From Georgenia_A wangjunii (lineage in GTDB: Bacteria > Actinomycetota > Actinomycetes > Actinomycetales > Actinomycetaceae): a stretch of 64,000 nucleotides of DNA. The notes beneath the pieces were generated by a model. The model had not been told where the DNA came from, searched no databases, and saw only the letters and a list, made by a program, of their open reading frames with translations. Of the stretch, positions 52,660 to 62,545 are shown piece by piece. The translations under genes and the position numbers were made by a program. The stretch lies in the NCBI RefSeq assembly GCF_036421915.1, contig NZ_JAZGOM010000013.1. One strand, given 5' to 3'. Each line of letters starts with the position of its first letter. The stretch's first letter is position 1.

Positions 52660-53451
52660 CTACTGGAGGAGGGTGCGGTCGTCGAGGCCGGCGCCCTTGA
52701 CCTGCTCGAACGCGGCGAGGAGGTCCTGCACCGTCGCGCGCTGCTTCCGCTCTCCGGCGATGTCCACGACGACGCGGCCCTCGTGCATCATGATGAGCCG
52801 CGTCCCGAGGCGGAGCGCCTGCTCCATGTTGTGCGTGACCATGAGCGTCGTGAGGTGGTGGCGCTCGACGGACTCGATCGTGAGCCGCGCGACGAGCTCG
52901 GCGCGCTGCGGGTCGAGTGCGGCGGTGTGCTCGTCGAGCAGGAGGATCTTCGGCTCGCTGAACGTCGCCATGAGGAGCGAGAGCGCCTGACGCTGCCCAC
53001 CGGAGAGCATGCCGACCTTCGTCTTGAGCCGGCCCTCGAGGCCGAGCTCGAGCGAGCGGAGCTCGGAGACGAAGACGTCCCGCTTGGCCCGCGTGACGCC
53101 ACGCCGCAGCCCGCGGCGCCTGCCGCGGCCGTAGGCGATGGCGAGGTTCTCCTCGATCGTCATCTCGGGCGACGTCCCGGCCATCGGGTCCTGGAAGACG
53201 CGGCCGATGTAGGCGGCGCGCTGGTGGTCGGCGAGCCGCGTGACGTCGTCACCCGCCACGCAGATCGTCCCGGCGTCCGGGAAGAGCTTGCCGGCGATCA
53301 TGTTGAGCAAGGTCGACTTGCCCGCACCGTTCGACCCGATGACGGTGACGAACTCCCCCGCCGCGAGGGAGAGGGACACGCCCTGGAGGGCGGCGCGCTC
53401 GTTGACGGTGCCGGCGAAGAAGGTCTTCCTGAGGTCGGTGATCTCGAGCAT
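52660..53451 (-). CDS. ABC transporter ATP-binding protein (COG1101 type)
   Basis: 263 residues from ATG 53451 (GGGGGAG upstream). Walker A GSNGAGKST, Q-loop VFQDPMAGTSPEMTIEENLAIAYGRG is typical of COG1101, signature LSGGQRQALSLLMAT, Walker B ILLLDEHTAALDP (Glu next to His), H-loop MVTHNMEQALRLG. Energises import with the two genes upstream. Such systems in Firmicutes include the tryptophan-type TrpXYZ-like importers; the ligand here is unknown. Confidence 0.9.
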   Translation of the reverse strand: MLEITDLRKTFFAGTVNERAALQGVSLSLAAGEFVTVIGSNGAGKSTLLNMIAGKLFPDAGTICVAGDDVTRLADHQRAAYIGRVFQDPMAGTSPEMTIEENLAIAYGRGRRRGLRRGVTRAKRDVFVSELRSLELGLEGRLKTKVGMLSGGQRQALSLLMATFSEPKILLLDEHTAALDPQRAELVARLTIESVERHHLTTLMVTHNMEQALRLGTRLIMMHEGRVVVDIAGERKQRATVQDLLAAFEQVKGAGLDDRTLLQ

Positions 53452-53453
53452 CC

Positions 53454-54395
53454 TCACTCCCCCGTCCGGCTCGGCACGACGCCGGCGGCGTCGGCGGTCG
53501 AGGCCGCCGCGGCCTGGGAGCGGCGGAAGGAGCGCAGCGTCGGGATGCGCCGGAAGACCTTCCACTGCGGCAGGACGAGGGCGATGACGACGAGGACCGC
53601 GGAGACGAGCTTCATGTCGTTGGGGTCGAGGCCGGCCTCGAGCGCGATCTGGATGGCGACGCGGTAGAGGACGGACCCGGCCACCACCGCGAACGTGGAG
53701 ATGACGATGAGCCGCGCCCCGAGGATGGCCTGGCCGAGGATGACCGAGGCGAGCCCAGCGATGATGAGGCCGATACCCATCGAGATGTCCGCGAAGCCCT
53801 GGTACTGGGCGATGAGCGCCCCGGAGAGGCCGACGAGGCCGTTGGACAGCCCGAGCCCGAGGATCTTCGTCCGGTCGGTGCTCACGCCGAAGCTGCGGAT
53901 CATCGCCTCGTTGTCACCCGTGGCCTGGAGCGCGAGGCCGACGTCGGTGTGGAGGAACCAGTCGAGGACGAGCTTGACGACGAGGGCGATCGCCCCGAAG
54001 AGCGCGATGGACGCCGCGCCCCCGAGGAGCCCCGCCTCGCGCAGGGGGGTCAGGACCGTCTCCTCGCGCAGGAGCGGGACGTTCGCCCCACCCATGATGC
54101 GCAGGTTGATCGAGTACAGGCCGATCTGGGTGAGGATGCCGGCGAGCAGCGGGTTGATCCCACCCTTGGTGTGGAGGAGGCCGGTGACGACGCCGGCCGC
54201 CAGGCCCGCCACGCCCGCGGCGAGCGTGGCGAGCAGCGGGTCGGTGCCGCCCGTGATGAGGATGGCCGCGGTCGCCGCCCCGGTGGTGAAGCTCCCGTCC
54301 ACCGTGAGGTCCGGGAAGTTGAGGATCCGGAACGTCAGGTAGACCCCGAGCGCCATGACCGCATAGATAAGGCCCAGCTCGACGGCGGTGATCAT
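53454..54395 (-). CDS. ABC transporter permease (COG4120 type)
   Basis: 313 residues, about eight to nine membrane segments; N-terminal GLIYAVMALGVYLTFRILNFPDLTVDGSF is characteristic, as is GGINPLLAGILTQIGLYSINLRIMGG. Two bases separate its stop from the ATPase start. Confidence 0.9.
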   Translation of the reverse strand: MITAVELGLIYAVMALGVYLTFRILNFPDLTVDGSFTTGAATAAILITGGTDPLLATLAAGVAGLAAGVVTGLLHTKGGINPLLAGILTQIGLYSINLRIMGGANVPLLREETVLTPLREAGLLGGAASIALFGAIALVVKLVLDWFLHTDVGLALQATGDNEAMIRSFGVSTDRTKILGLGLSNGLVGLSGALIAQYQGFADISMGIGLIIAGLASVILGQAILGARLIVISTFAVVAGSVLYRVAIQIALEAGLDPNDMKLVSAVLVVIALVLPQWKVFRRIPTLRSFRRSQAAAASTADAAGVVPSRTGE

Positions 54396-54406
54396 GGCAG
54401 GGGGCG

Positions 54407-55420
54407 TCAGTCCAGGACGGAGTCGGCGTCGTCGAGGAGCGCCTGCGGGATCTCGACGCCCATGCGCCCGGCGGCGGCGGAGTTGAGGATGAGCTGGAGC
54501 TCGGTCTGCGTCTCGATCGGCATCTCGGCCGGGTCGGCGCCCTCGGTGAGGATCCGGACGGCCATCTCGCCGGTCTGGTACCCGAGCTGCTCGTAGTCGA
54601 GGCCGTAGGTCGCGAGCGCGCCGCGCTCGACGCTGTCACCCTCGGCCGCGATGACCGGGACCTGCTTGGTCTCGGCGACCTGGATGAGCGACTCGAGCGC
54701 CGAGACGACCGTGTTGTCGGTCGGCACGTAGAACGCGTCGACGTCGAGGGAGTCGGCGGCCTGCTGCACCTCGCCGGAGTTCGTCACCGTGGCGACCTCG
54801 ACCTCGAGCCCGAGCCCGGCAGCCGCCTCGCGGGCGAGCTCGACCTGGATCTCCGAGTTGACCTCGCCCGAGCTGTAGACGATGCCGAGGCTCTCGGCGT
54901 CGGGGGCGAGGTCTTCGAGGAGGCCGAGCTGCTCGTCGACGGGGTTGAGGTCGCTCGTGCCGGTGAGGTTGCCGCCGGGACTCTCCCAGCTGTCGACGAG
55001 GCCGGCCTCGAGCGGGTCGGTGACGGCCGTGATGAGGATCGGGACGTCCGTGATGGCCTGCGCGGTCGCCTGGGCCGTCGGCGTGGCGATGGCGAGGATG
55101 AGGTCGTGGTCCGCCGAGGCGAAGGTGTTCGCGATGGACGTCGCGGTCGCCTGGTCGCCCTGGGCGTTCTGCTCGTCGTACGTGACGTCGAGCCCGGCGT
55201 CCTCGAGGGCCGCCTTGAAGCCGACGGCGGCCGCGTCGAGGGACGGGTGGGAGACGATCTGCGTGATGCCGATGCTGTAGCTCTCGGCGGCTGCGCCACC
55301 GCCGGTGCTCGTCGCGTCACTGGTCGCGTCGCTGCCGGCGTCCCCGCCACCGCACGCGGCGAGCGCGAACGCGGGGGCGACAAGTGCGGCGACCAGCAGG
55401 CGGGTCCTCGAGATCGTCAT
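54407..55420 (-). CDS. ABC transporter substrate-binding lipoprotein (COG2984 type)
   Basis: 337 residues from ATG 55420, after GGAAGGGA. Lipobox ALAAC (Cys about 23). SIGITQIVSHPSLDAAAVGFKAAL, IATPTAQATAQAITDVPILITAVTDP, NLTGTSDLNPVDEQLGLLEDL and YVPTDNTVVSALESLIQVA place it in the ABC_sub_bind (COG2984) family. First gene of the operon; 11 bp before the permease. Confidence 0.92.
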   Translation of the reverse strand: MTISRTRLLVAALVAPAFALAACGGGDAGSDATSDATSTGGGAAAESYSIGITQIVSHPSLDAAAVGFKAALEDAGLDVTYDEQNAQGDQATATSIANTFASADHDLILAIATPTAQATAQAITDVPILITAVTDPLEAGLVDSWESPGGNLTGTSDLNPVDEQLGLLEDLAPDAESLGIVYSSGEVNSEIQVELAREAAAGLGLEVEVATVTNSGEVQQAADSLDVDAFYVPTDNTVVSALESLIQVAETKQVPVIAAEGDSVERGALATYGLDYEQLGYQTGEMAVRILTEGADPAEMPIETQTELQLILNSAAAGRMGVEIPQALLDDADSVLD

Positions 55421-55553
55421 GATGGGTTCCCTTCCTTGGGGTCCGCGGGCCGACGGCGGCGAGCCTACTCCACTGCCCGGCATGTGAGAACGGCATCTCA
55501 TGAACTGGTGGCAGCGGCCGCCCAGCCGGACGCCCCGGCCCGTCAGACGCGGA

Positions 55554-55583
55554 CAGCCCGACCCCACCGAGGGGGCCGGGCTG
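55554..55583 (-). terminator. Terminator after tRNA-Ser(GCT)
   Basis: CAGCCCG..CCCC (55554-55565) pairs with GGGG.CCGGGCTG (55571-55583) with one mismatch. Confidence 0.6.
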
Positions 55584-55611
55584 CCGACGCACGCCGTGCG
55601 GCATGCAGGAG

Positions 55612-55700
55612 CGGAGACGGTGGGATTTGAACCCACGGACGGGTTGCCCCGTCACGGCCTTAGCAGGGCCGCGCACTAGACCGGACTATGCGACGTCTCC
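55612..55700 (-). tRNA. tRNA-Ser(GCT)
   Basis: Minus strand: acceptor GGAGACG/CGTCTCC, anticodon loop CTGCTAA gives GCT, long variable arm, T-arm GTGGGTTCAAATCCCAC. Confidence 0.94.
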
Positions 55701-55829
55701 AAGAATCCGGGGCCAGGCTACCCGGTAGGACGGGCACGGCCAAAGTCGGCTCGGTCGACACCGCCGTACCGTTGGGAACTGCTCGTCCCCAGCCTGCGGA
55801 ACGTGGCCCCCGCGCACCCACGGACGCGG

Positions 55830-55835
55830 GACAAT
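55830..55835 (+). promoter_or_regulatory. -10 box, leaderless (LacI gene)
   Basis: GACAAT six bases before GTG 55842. Confidence 0.5.
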
Positions 55836-55841
55836 CGGCGG

Positions 55842-56864
55842 GTGCGCCCACCCTCACCCGTCCGCCGCGCCACGCTCGCGCAGGTCGCCGAGCTCGCCGG
55901 CGTCAGCCTCAAGACCGCCTCGCGGGCCCTGGGCGGTGAGCCGTACGTCAGCGCCGCGACCCGCACCCAGGTCCTCGCGGCGGCTCGCTCCCTCGACTAC
56001 CAGCGCAACACCGCCGCCAGCCTGCTCGCGAGCGGGCGCCTGTCGGACTCGATCAGCCTCATCACGGGCGACATCACCAACCCGTTCTACTCGGCGCTCG
56101 CCAAGGGTCTCGAGGACGCCATCCGCGAGCGCGGCATGCACCTGTCCGTCGCCAACGCGCGCGAGTCCGCCGAGCACGAGTGGCGCCTCGCGCGCAGTCT
56201 CGCGGACCACCAGACGAAGGCGATCGTCGTCGTCTCGGCGATGGCGGACCACTCCCCGTACGAGACGCTGCAGGCGCGCGGGATCCCCGTCGTCTTCGTC
56301 GACCGGCCCGCGGAGCAGGTCGCGGCCGACTCGGTCGTCCTCGACAACCGCGGGGGCGGGCGCGCGGCCGCCAGCCACCTCCTGAGGATCGGCCACCGGC
56401 GCATCGCGTTCGTCGGGGACTACGAGTGGCTGCCCACGCACCGCGAGCGGGTCGCGGGCATGGCCGACGTCCTGGGCGACGCCGGCGTGAGCGGGTGGCG
56501 GGACCTCGTGCGGACCGGCGCGCACGACCCCGCCACGGCCCGCCGGCACGTGCGCGAGCTCCTCGACCTGCCCGAGCCGCCGACGGCGTTCGTCGCCGGC
56601 AACAACCAGGTGGTCCTCGGCCTCGTCGAGGAGCTGACGGTGCTCCCGCCGGCGGGAGCGCGGCCCGCCGTGCTGGGCTTCGACGACTTCGAGTGGGCGC
56701 GCGTCCTCGGCATCACCGTGGTCGCGCACGACGCCGGGGAGATGGGGGGCCACGCCGCCCGTCTGGCGCTGGCGCGGCTCAGCGACCGCGAGCGCGCGAT
56801 CGAGACCGTGGTCCTGCCCATGACACTGGTCCCCCGCGGCTCCGGGGAGCGCCCGCGGGCGTAG
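55842..56864 (+). CDS. LacI family transcriptional regulator
   Basis: 340 residues from GTG 55842. HTH ATLAQVAELAGVSLKTASRALGGEPYVS with the hinge RNTAASLLASGR, then a periplasmic-binding fold (ISLITGDITNPFYSALAKGLEDA, VFVDRPAEQ, AFVAGNNQVVLG, LGFDDFEWA). It senses a sugar or related ligand. Convergent with the GH92 gene; it may act on other sugar loci rather than this one. Confidence 0.9.
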   Translation: MRPPSPVRRATLAQVAELAGVSLKTASRALGGEPYVSAATRTQVLAAARSLDYQRNTAASLLASGRLSDSISLITGDITNPFYSALAKGLEDAIRERGMHLSVANARESAEHEWRLARSLADHQTKAIVVVSAMADHSPYETLQARGIPVVFVDRPAEQVAADSVVLDNRGGGRAAASHLLRIGHRRIAFVGDYEWLPTHRERVAGMADVLGDAGVSGWRDLVRTGAHDPATARRHVRELLDLPEPPTAFVAGNNQVVLGLVEELTVLPPAGARPAVLGFDDFEWARVLGITVVAHDAGEMGGHAARLALARLSDRERAIETVVLPMTLVPRGSGERPRA

Positions 56865-56930
56865 CGGCATAGTCCGCAGGCGTAGCGGCCCAGCCGGGCG
56901 CATCGGCGCAACCCCCGCAACGCGCACGCC

Positions 56931-56964
56931 AGAGGGGCCGGCACCTCGCGGTGCCGGCCCCTCT
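56931..56964. terminator. Bidirectional terminator, 15-bp perfect stem
   Basis: 56931-56945 pairs with 56950-56964 (AGAGGGGCCGGCACC), loop TCGC, between convergent LacI and GH92 genes. Confidence 0.9.
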
Positions 56965-56979
56965 GCCTACGCCGTCCTG

Positions 56980-59900
56980 CTAGCAGGTGCGAGCGTCGTA
57001 CGTCGCGCTCACCGTGGTGGTCGCCTCGACGCCCTCGGTGCTCGCGGTCACGCTCACCTCACCGGCCGCCACGGAGGTGGCCCGGGTGCTGAACGCCACC
57101 GAGGTGGCGCGCCCCGCCTCGAGCGTCACCGTCCGCGTGCCGTAAGGCGAGGTGATGGTCGCCGCCACCGGCGTCGTCCCTTCGTTGGTCACCCGGACGG
57201 TCTCGACGACCCGCCCGACGACGCACCGGGTGTCCGCCACGACCGAGATCTCCGGGCCGGTCGGCGCGGGGTCCTCGACGGTGATCTCGAGCGACGTGGC
57301 GGCGGACCGGCTGCCGTCGTCCGCCGTCACCCAGACCTCGTAGGTCCCGGCCGCGGCGTACGTGTGGCCGGCGACGACCACGCCGTCGACGACGTCGACC
57401 GCCGACACGGGCGACCCGTCACCCCAGTTGACGACGGCGGTCACGCCGTCGCCGCCGCCGGTGACCGTCGCGAGCGGCGCCTCGAAGGCGGCTCCGCTCG
57501 TCTGGGTCCCGACCTCGGCGGCCGAGACCGCGAGCGCCTCGACCGCCGCACGGTCGCCGTCGGAGGCGATGGCGAAGGTGTGGGTCCGGCCCTGGGCCCG
57601 CAGCGTCCCCTCCTCCGCCGGCAGGGTGATGCTCACGACCGTCTTGGGTGCACCGTCCTCGTCCACCGCGAGGGTGAGCGGCGCCGTGGCGAAGATCGCG
57701 CTGTTCTTCACGCTGCCCTCGGGGCTGACGCCGGAGAGACGCCCCTCGGACAGGCCGACCCTGATGTTGCCGAAGAGCGGGGTGCCTGCGGCGCCGACCC
57801 AGTCGCCGAACTCGATCGGCAGGGCCTGCTCGGTGCCGTCGGAGAACGTCAGCGTGCCCTCGACCTGCTTGTTCAGCTCCGTCGCGGTCCCGATGAGCGA
57901 GATCTGCGTCGCGCCCTCGCCGAGGTCGACGCGGAACGTCTGCCCCTCGCCGGTGACGTTGTCCGGCTCGCCGGGGGCGACGTCGGGCAGGTCGAACGTG
58001 AGGTCGGTGCCGGGCACCGGGATCGTCTCGCCCTGGACGAACCCGCTCGCCGCGAGCTTGTCGCGGAAGAAGGTGTGCCCCTGGCCGTCGCAGCTCCCGG
58101 CGGTGAGGTCGAGGTCACCGATGCAGATGTTGTTGAACTGCCCGACGAACGTGTCGTCGCGGAAGGCGGACACCTGCGACGTCGCGGTGGCGACCGTCCC
58201 GGCGCTGTCGGTGGCCGTGACGACGGCGGAGTAGACCCCGGCCCGGGTGAACGTGTGCGGGGCGCGCACGGTCCAGCCGCCGAGCCCGTTGGCGCTCAGC
58301 ACCGCGTCCTGCGGGCCCGCCCCGTCGCCGTAGTCGACGACGACGGAGTCCCCGGCGGAGAAGTCTCCACCGACGACGGTGCCGACCTGGCCCGTGAGCT
58401 CCGTACCCACCCGGACGCTCTGGTCGTCCGCGGCCAGGACCGTGAGGTCGCCGGCCTCGGCGGGAGCGGCGAACAGCTCGACCTCCGCCAGGCCGAGGTT
58501 GCCCTCGCCCGCGGCGACGGTGAGCCGGTAGTGCGAGTAGGCGGCGGTGCCGTCGGGCACGGAGAACGGCCGGGTCTGCGTCGAGTGCGGGAACTGCTCC
58601 CCGCTGCGCGCGTCGAGCTCGGTCCACGTCAGCCCGTCGACCGAACCCTCGAGCGTCCACGAGGCGGGGTCGGACACGCCCTCACCGGTCGTGCTCGTGA
58701 GGGTGTACTGGTGGACGAAGACCGGTCCGCTCGCCGAGGACCACGTGAGCGCGGCGCTCTCGCCGGCGAAGGTCACGGCCGAGCGCATGTTGTCGTCCGT
58801 GAGCGCGCCGACGGCCGTGCCGTCCGCCGCGGTCAACGTGCCGAAACCCGGCTTCGTCGCGTCGACGAGGGCCTCCGGGGCGGAGAGCTCCTCGTCGAGG
58901 TCCTTCGCGCCCCAGCTCGTCGGCGTCTCGCTCATCGTGAAGGTGAGCGTGCCGCCGTCGCGGATGAGGTCGCCGTCGATCGTCGTGTCCGTCAGCGCGA
59001 CGCCGTCGTGCTCGAGCCCGGCCACGTAGACGAGGCCGTCGCTCGCGCCCGGCGCGTTGATCGTCAGCGGGGTGTCCCCGAGGTTGAGGGTGACGCTGTC
59101 GAAGAGCGGGGACCCGATCGTGTAGTCCCCCGACCCGACCTGCAGCGGGTAGAAGCCCAGCGCCGAGAAGATGTACCACGACGAGAACTCGCCGTTGTCC
59201 TCGTCGCCCGGGTAGCCCTGCCCGATGTCCGAGCCGGCGAACAGCCGCTGCTGGATGTCCCGGATGAGCGCCTGGGCGCGGGCCGGGTCGCCGGCCTCGG
59301 CGAGGACGTAGGGGATGTGGTGGGCGACCTGGTTGGACATGCCGAGCATCCCCAGGCGCACGTCGCGCGCCTCGCGGGCCTCGTGGATGCCGGAGTAGTC
59401 GGCCTTCTCCTGGGTGGTGAGGAAGGCGTCGAGCTCGTCGAGCAGCTCGCGCCGCCCGCCGTAGAGGGCCGCGAGGCCGTCGACGTCGTGCGGGGCGTGG
59501 AAGGCGAAGGTCCAGGCGCTGGCCTCGGTGAACGCTCCACCCCAGGCCTTCTTGTCGAAGTCCGCACCCTCGGGCCATGTGCCGTCGGCGTTACGGGCGG
59601 TGAAGACCCCGGCCTCGGGGTTGTACATCTCCGCGAAGTGGCCGGCGCGGGCATCGAAGTACTCGGCCTCCTCGCGCAGCTGCTGGACGCGCTCCTGCGG
59701 GGTCGCCGGGTCCTCGGCGAGCGCCTCGGCCATCTGCGCGATGCCGAAGTCGTTGATGAAGCCCTCGAGGCCCCACGAGGCGGACTCGTGGGTGGTGGCC
59801 TCGGTGAAGCCGAGGAAGATCGAGCGCTCGAGGCCCTTGCGGCCGACGGCGTTGGACGCCGGGAGCACGGTCGCGTTCTTCACCGCGGCGTCGTACGCCT

Positions 59901-62316
59901 CGAGCGCGAGGTCGTTGCTCAGCGCGCCGGCGAGGTAGGCCTCGGCGAAGGAGACGTCCGAGCTCGTGCCGGTCATGAGGTCGGCGTAGCCGGGCGAGGA
60001 CCAGCGGGCGACCCAGCCGCCGTCGCGGTACTGCTGGACGAAGCCGTCGACAAGCTCCTCCGTGAGGTCCGGGTAGAGCATCGCGTAGGCCGGCCACGCG
60101 GTGCGGTAGGTGTCCCAGAAGCCGTTGTTGACGTAGACCTTGCCGTCGACGATCTCGGCGTTGGTCTCGGTGGCGCTCGCGCTGCCCGTCGTCGGGGAGA
60201 CGGGGCTGGCGTACCGGTAGACCGGGTCCGCCGCGGTGCCCGTGTTCTCGAACTGGGAGTTCGGGTAGAGGTTGAGCCGGTACAGGCCCGAGTAGAGGTT
60301 GACGAGCTGGGCGTCGGTGGCCCCCTCGACGTCGGTGATGACGCTGAGGCGGTCGTTCCAGGCGGCCATGACGTCGACGTGGACGTCCTCGAAGGTGCGG
60401 CCGGTCAGCTCGAGGTCGAGGTTCTTCGTCGCCTGGTCGAGGGAGATGAACGACGAGGCGATGCGCAGCTCGACCGTCGCGTCCTCGGAGGTGTCGAAGG
60501 CGGCGTAACGGGCGGAGGCCCGGTTGCCGCGCGGCGTAGTGCCGGCGGCGGTGGGGGTGGCGTCGAACTGCCCGGAGACGAACATCCGGGTGCGGCCGGG
60601 CCAGCCCGAACCGCCGTCGACCCAACCGGTGACGGCGCCGTCGGCGGAGACGTCGAGCCCGGACGTGCCGACGCCCTGGTCGACGAGCACGCTGCCGGCG
60701 TCACCGGTGAACGTGAAGCGGTAGACGGCACCGTGGTCGGTGGGGGTCACCTCGGCGGCGATGCCGTTCTCGAACTCGACGGCGTACCGGTCGGGGCGGG
60801 CCACCTCGTTCTCGTGGCGGAACGCGAGCCTGCGGTCGGCGATCGTCGACGTCGGGTCGGCGCCCTCGGCGGGCAGGACGGCGAGCTGGTTGCGGTCACC
60901 CATCCAGATGCTCGGCTGGTGCGAGAAGCCGATGCCGGCGAGCCCGGGCAGGTTCTGCGCGTTGTTGTCGCGCTGGTAGCTGTAGACGGTGCTGGTCGTG
61001 TCCGGGTTCGTCATCGGGGTGATGAAGTTGAAGCCGTTGGGCCACGCGCTCGCGGGCAGGTTGTTCCCGCGGGAGAACCCGCCGGTCGAGTTCGTGCCGC
61101 GGCGGGTGTCGACGTAGCTGATGAGGCCGTCGGAGGTGTCGCGGGGCTCGGCGGCCTCGATCGTCACGTCGTCGAGGTAGCCGAGCACCGGCGTGCCGGC
61201 CGGGGCGCCCGGCTGGTCGTAGGAGAGGAGCACCTTGTCGACCGTGCGGCCGGCGAGTGCGCCGAGGTCGACGGTGACGGAGTTCCACTGGTCGGGCCAG
61301 AGGATCTTGCCCGTCCCCTGCGAGCGCGCGTCGGCCCCGAAGCCGTACGCATCGGTCGCGTCCGTCGCCGACAGGCGCGTCCCGTCGTCGAGGACGAGGT
61401 CGACGGCGACGTGCGTGGCCGCGTAGGTGAGCGCGGCGTCGAGCACGGGGAAGATCTTGTAGGTCAGCTGGCTGTCCGCGGCGATCTCGACGTCGACGTC
61501 GAAGAGCTCGTTCGTCGCGCTCGCGTCGCCGTCCTCGAGGACCTGACCGACGTACTGGAGGGAGCGGGTGCCGGTGAAGCCGACACCCGTCTTCGCGGTG
61601 TGGGAGGACGTGGGGCCGGAGGTGACCTCGGTGATCATCGGCGAGATCATCACCCCCCGGTCGGCGTCGATGAGGTCGAACTCGGCGAGCTGGACGATGT
61701 TGGTGCCGTTGTTCGCCGTGACGTCGAGGCGGTAGTACGCGTACTCCGCGCTGCGTCCGGCCAGCTCGTAGCCCTTCGTGACGCCGCGGTTGTTCTCGCT
61801 GCCGACCTGCCACGCCTGACCGGTCTGCGCGTCGAGCTCGACCCAGGTCGTGCCGTCGGTCGAGCCCTCGACGGTGAAGTCGCGGGGGTCACGCTCGGGT
61901 GCGTCGTTGGCGGAGGTGAGGGCGTAGCCGGTGATGGACACGGGCTCGCTCAGCTCGTAGGTGAGCGTGCCGGTCTCGGCGAACGTGAGCCACTTCGAGC
62001 TCGGGTTGCCGTCGGCGGCGTTCGGCGGCGCCTCTGCAGCCGGGCTCGAGCCGGTGCCGGTGACGCCGGTGACGTAGCCGAGGAGGCTGCCGGCCCCGAA
62101 GCGGTCGCCGGTGACGTTGACCGGGTCGCCGCCGAAGGACTGGCTCACCGCAGGCTGCGCGTCGCCGGACTCGAAGGAGGAGGCGAACTCGGTCTCGGCG
62201 GCTGCTGCGGGCAGCGCCATGGCGGCGAGGCCCATCGTGCCCGCGAGGGCGCCGATGAGCGAGACCGCGATCGTGCGTCCGGTCCGCCGTCGTGGCGCGG
62301 ATGTCGGGAGTGTCAT
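56980..62316 (-). CDS. Secreted GH92 alpha-mannosidase with accessory carbohydrate modules
   Basis: 1778 residues from ATG 62316 (AAGGAG nine bases upstream; ATG 62340 has no site). Signal peptide to PAAAA (about 39), an F5/8-type module (about 60-230), GH92 N-terminal beta-sandwich and catalytic (alpha/alpha)6 barrel (about 400-1130), a second F5/8-type module (about 1160-1290), PKD-like domains, a novel-looking module (about 1395-1560), and a C-terminal beta domain ending in DARTC. Catalytic acid candidate E931 (AFTEASAW) and D1038/D1040 (GDEDNGE) are 107-109 apart as in BT3990 (E533, D642, D644, from memory). Cleaves alpha-mannosides of exported or host glycans with calcium. Confidence 0.93.
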   Translation of the reverse strand: MTLPTSAPRRRTGRTIAVSLIGALAGTMGLAAMALPAAAAETEFASSFESGDAQPAVSQSFGGDPVNVTGDRFGAGSLLGYVTGVTGTGSSPAAEAPPNAADGNPSSKWLTFAETGTLTYELSEPVSITGYALTSANDAPERDPRDFTVEGSTDGTTWVELDAQTGQAWQVGSENNRGVTKGYELAGRSAEYAYYRLDVTANNGTNIVQLAEFDLIDADRGVMISPMITEVTSGPTSSHTAKTGVGFTGTRSLQYVGQVLEDGDASATNELFDVDVEIAADSQLTYKIFPVLDAALTYAATHVAVDLVLDDGTRLSATDATDAYGFGADARSQGTGKILWPDQWNSVTVDLGALAGRTVDKVLLSYDQPGAPAGTPVLGYLDDVTIEAAEPRDTSDGLISYVDTRRGTNSTGGFSRGNNLPASAWPNGFNFITPMTNPDTTSTVYSYQRDNNAQNLPGLAGIGFSHQPSIWMGDRNQLAVLPAEGADPTSTIADRRLAFRHENEVARPDRYAVEFENGIAAEVTPTDHGAVYRFTFTGDAGSVLVDQGVGTSGLDVSADGAVTGWVDGGSGWPGRTRMFVSGQFDATPTAAGTTPRGNRASARYAAFDTSEDATVELRIASSFISLDQATKNLDLELTGRTFEDVHVDVMAAWNDRLSVITDVEGATDAQLVNLYSGLYRLNLYPNSQFENTGTAADPVYRYASPVSPTTGSASATETNAEIVDGKVYVNNGFWDTYRTAWPAYAMLYPDLTEELVDGFVQQYRDGGWVARWSSPGYADLMTGTSSDVSFAEAYLAGALSNDLALEAYDAAVKNATVLPASNAVGRKGLERSIFLGFTEATTHESASWGLEGFINDFGIAQMAEALAEDPATPQERVQQLREEAEYFDARAGHFAEMYNPEAGVFTARNADGTWPEGADFDKKAWGGAFTEASAWTFAFHAPHDVDGLAALYGGRRELLDELDAFLTTQEKADYSGIHEAREARDVRLGMLGMSNQVAHHIPYVLAEAGDPARAQALIRDIQQRLFAGSDIGQGYPGDEDNGEFSSWYIFSALGFYPLQVGSGDYTIGSPLFDSVTLNLGDTPLTINAPGASDGLVYVAGLEHDGVALTDTTIDGDLIRDGGTLTFTMSETPTSWGAKDLDEELSAPEALVDATKPGFGTLTAADGTAVGALTDDNMRSAVTFAGESAALTWSSASGPVFVHQYTLTSTTGEGVSDPASWTLEGSVDGLTWTELDARSGEQFPHSTQTRPFSVPDGTAAYSHYRLTVAAGEGNLGLAEVELFAAPAEAGDLTVLAADDQSVRVGTELTGQVGTVVGGDFSAGDSVVVDYGDGAGPQDAVLSANGLGGWTVRAPHTFTRAGVYSAVVTATDSAGTVATATSQVSAFRDDTFVGQFNNICIGDLDLTAGSCDGQGHTFFRDKLAASGFVQGETIPVPGTDLTFDLPDVAPGEPDNVTGEGQTFRVDLGEGATQISLIGTATELNKQVEGTLTFSDGTEQALPIEFGDWVGAAGTPLFGNIRVGLSEGRLSGVSPEGSVKNSAIFATAPLTLAVDEDGAPKTVVSITLPAEEGTLRAQGRTHTFAIASDGDRAAVEALAVSAAEVGTQTSGAAFEAPLATVTGGGDGVTAVVNWGDGSPVSAVDVVDGVVVAGHTYAAAGTYEVWVTADDGSRSAATSLEITVEDPAPTGPEISVVADTRCVVGRVVETVRVTNEGTTPVAATITSPYGTRTVTLEAGRATSVAFSTRATSVAAGEVSVTASTEGVEATTTVSATYDARTC

Positions 62317-62530
62317 GTGCAGGATCTCCTTCGGCTGCATCGTTGAGCCGCACCGTCGCGGCACTGGTCGGCCGTGCGACCAGGCTGTGGGCGGGCGCCG
62401 CGCAAGCCGCTCGTGCCCGACCCGCACCCCGCCCACCCGCCTGACATCGCTGTCACACGTCCAGGAAGACGGTATCACCGTAGCCCTCGACGACGTCCTG
62501 CAAAGGGGCCCGCTCGGCTCGACGGACGGA

Positions 62531-62536
62531 TACGGT
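62531..62536 (+). promoter_or_regulatory. -10 box of the MFS gene
   Basis: TACGGT nine bases before ATG 62546. Confidence 0.35.
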
Positions 62537-62545
62537 CGCGGTGAG

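Noticed and set aside
59329..59331. Q996 in SNQVAHHIPYVL of GH92 as loss of the catalytic Glu
   Set aside because: The catalytic acid in GH92 lies in the FTEASAW-type motif; E931 keeps the right distance from D1038/D1040, so activity is probably intact.
57364..62346. Long plus-strand frame opposite the GH92 gene
   Set aside because: Same type of codon-position shadow; no motif, start or ribosome site.
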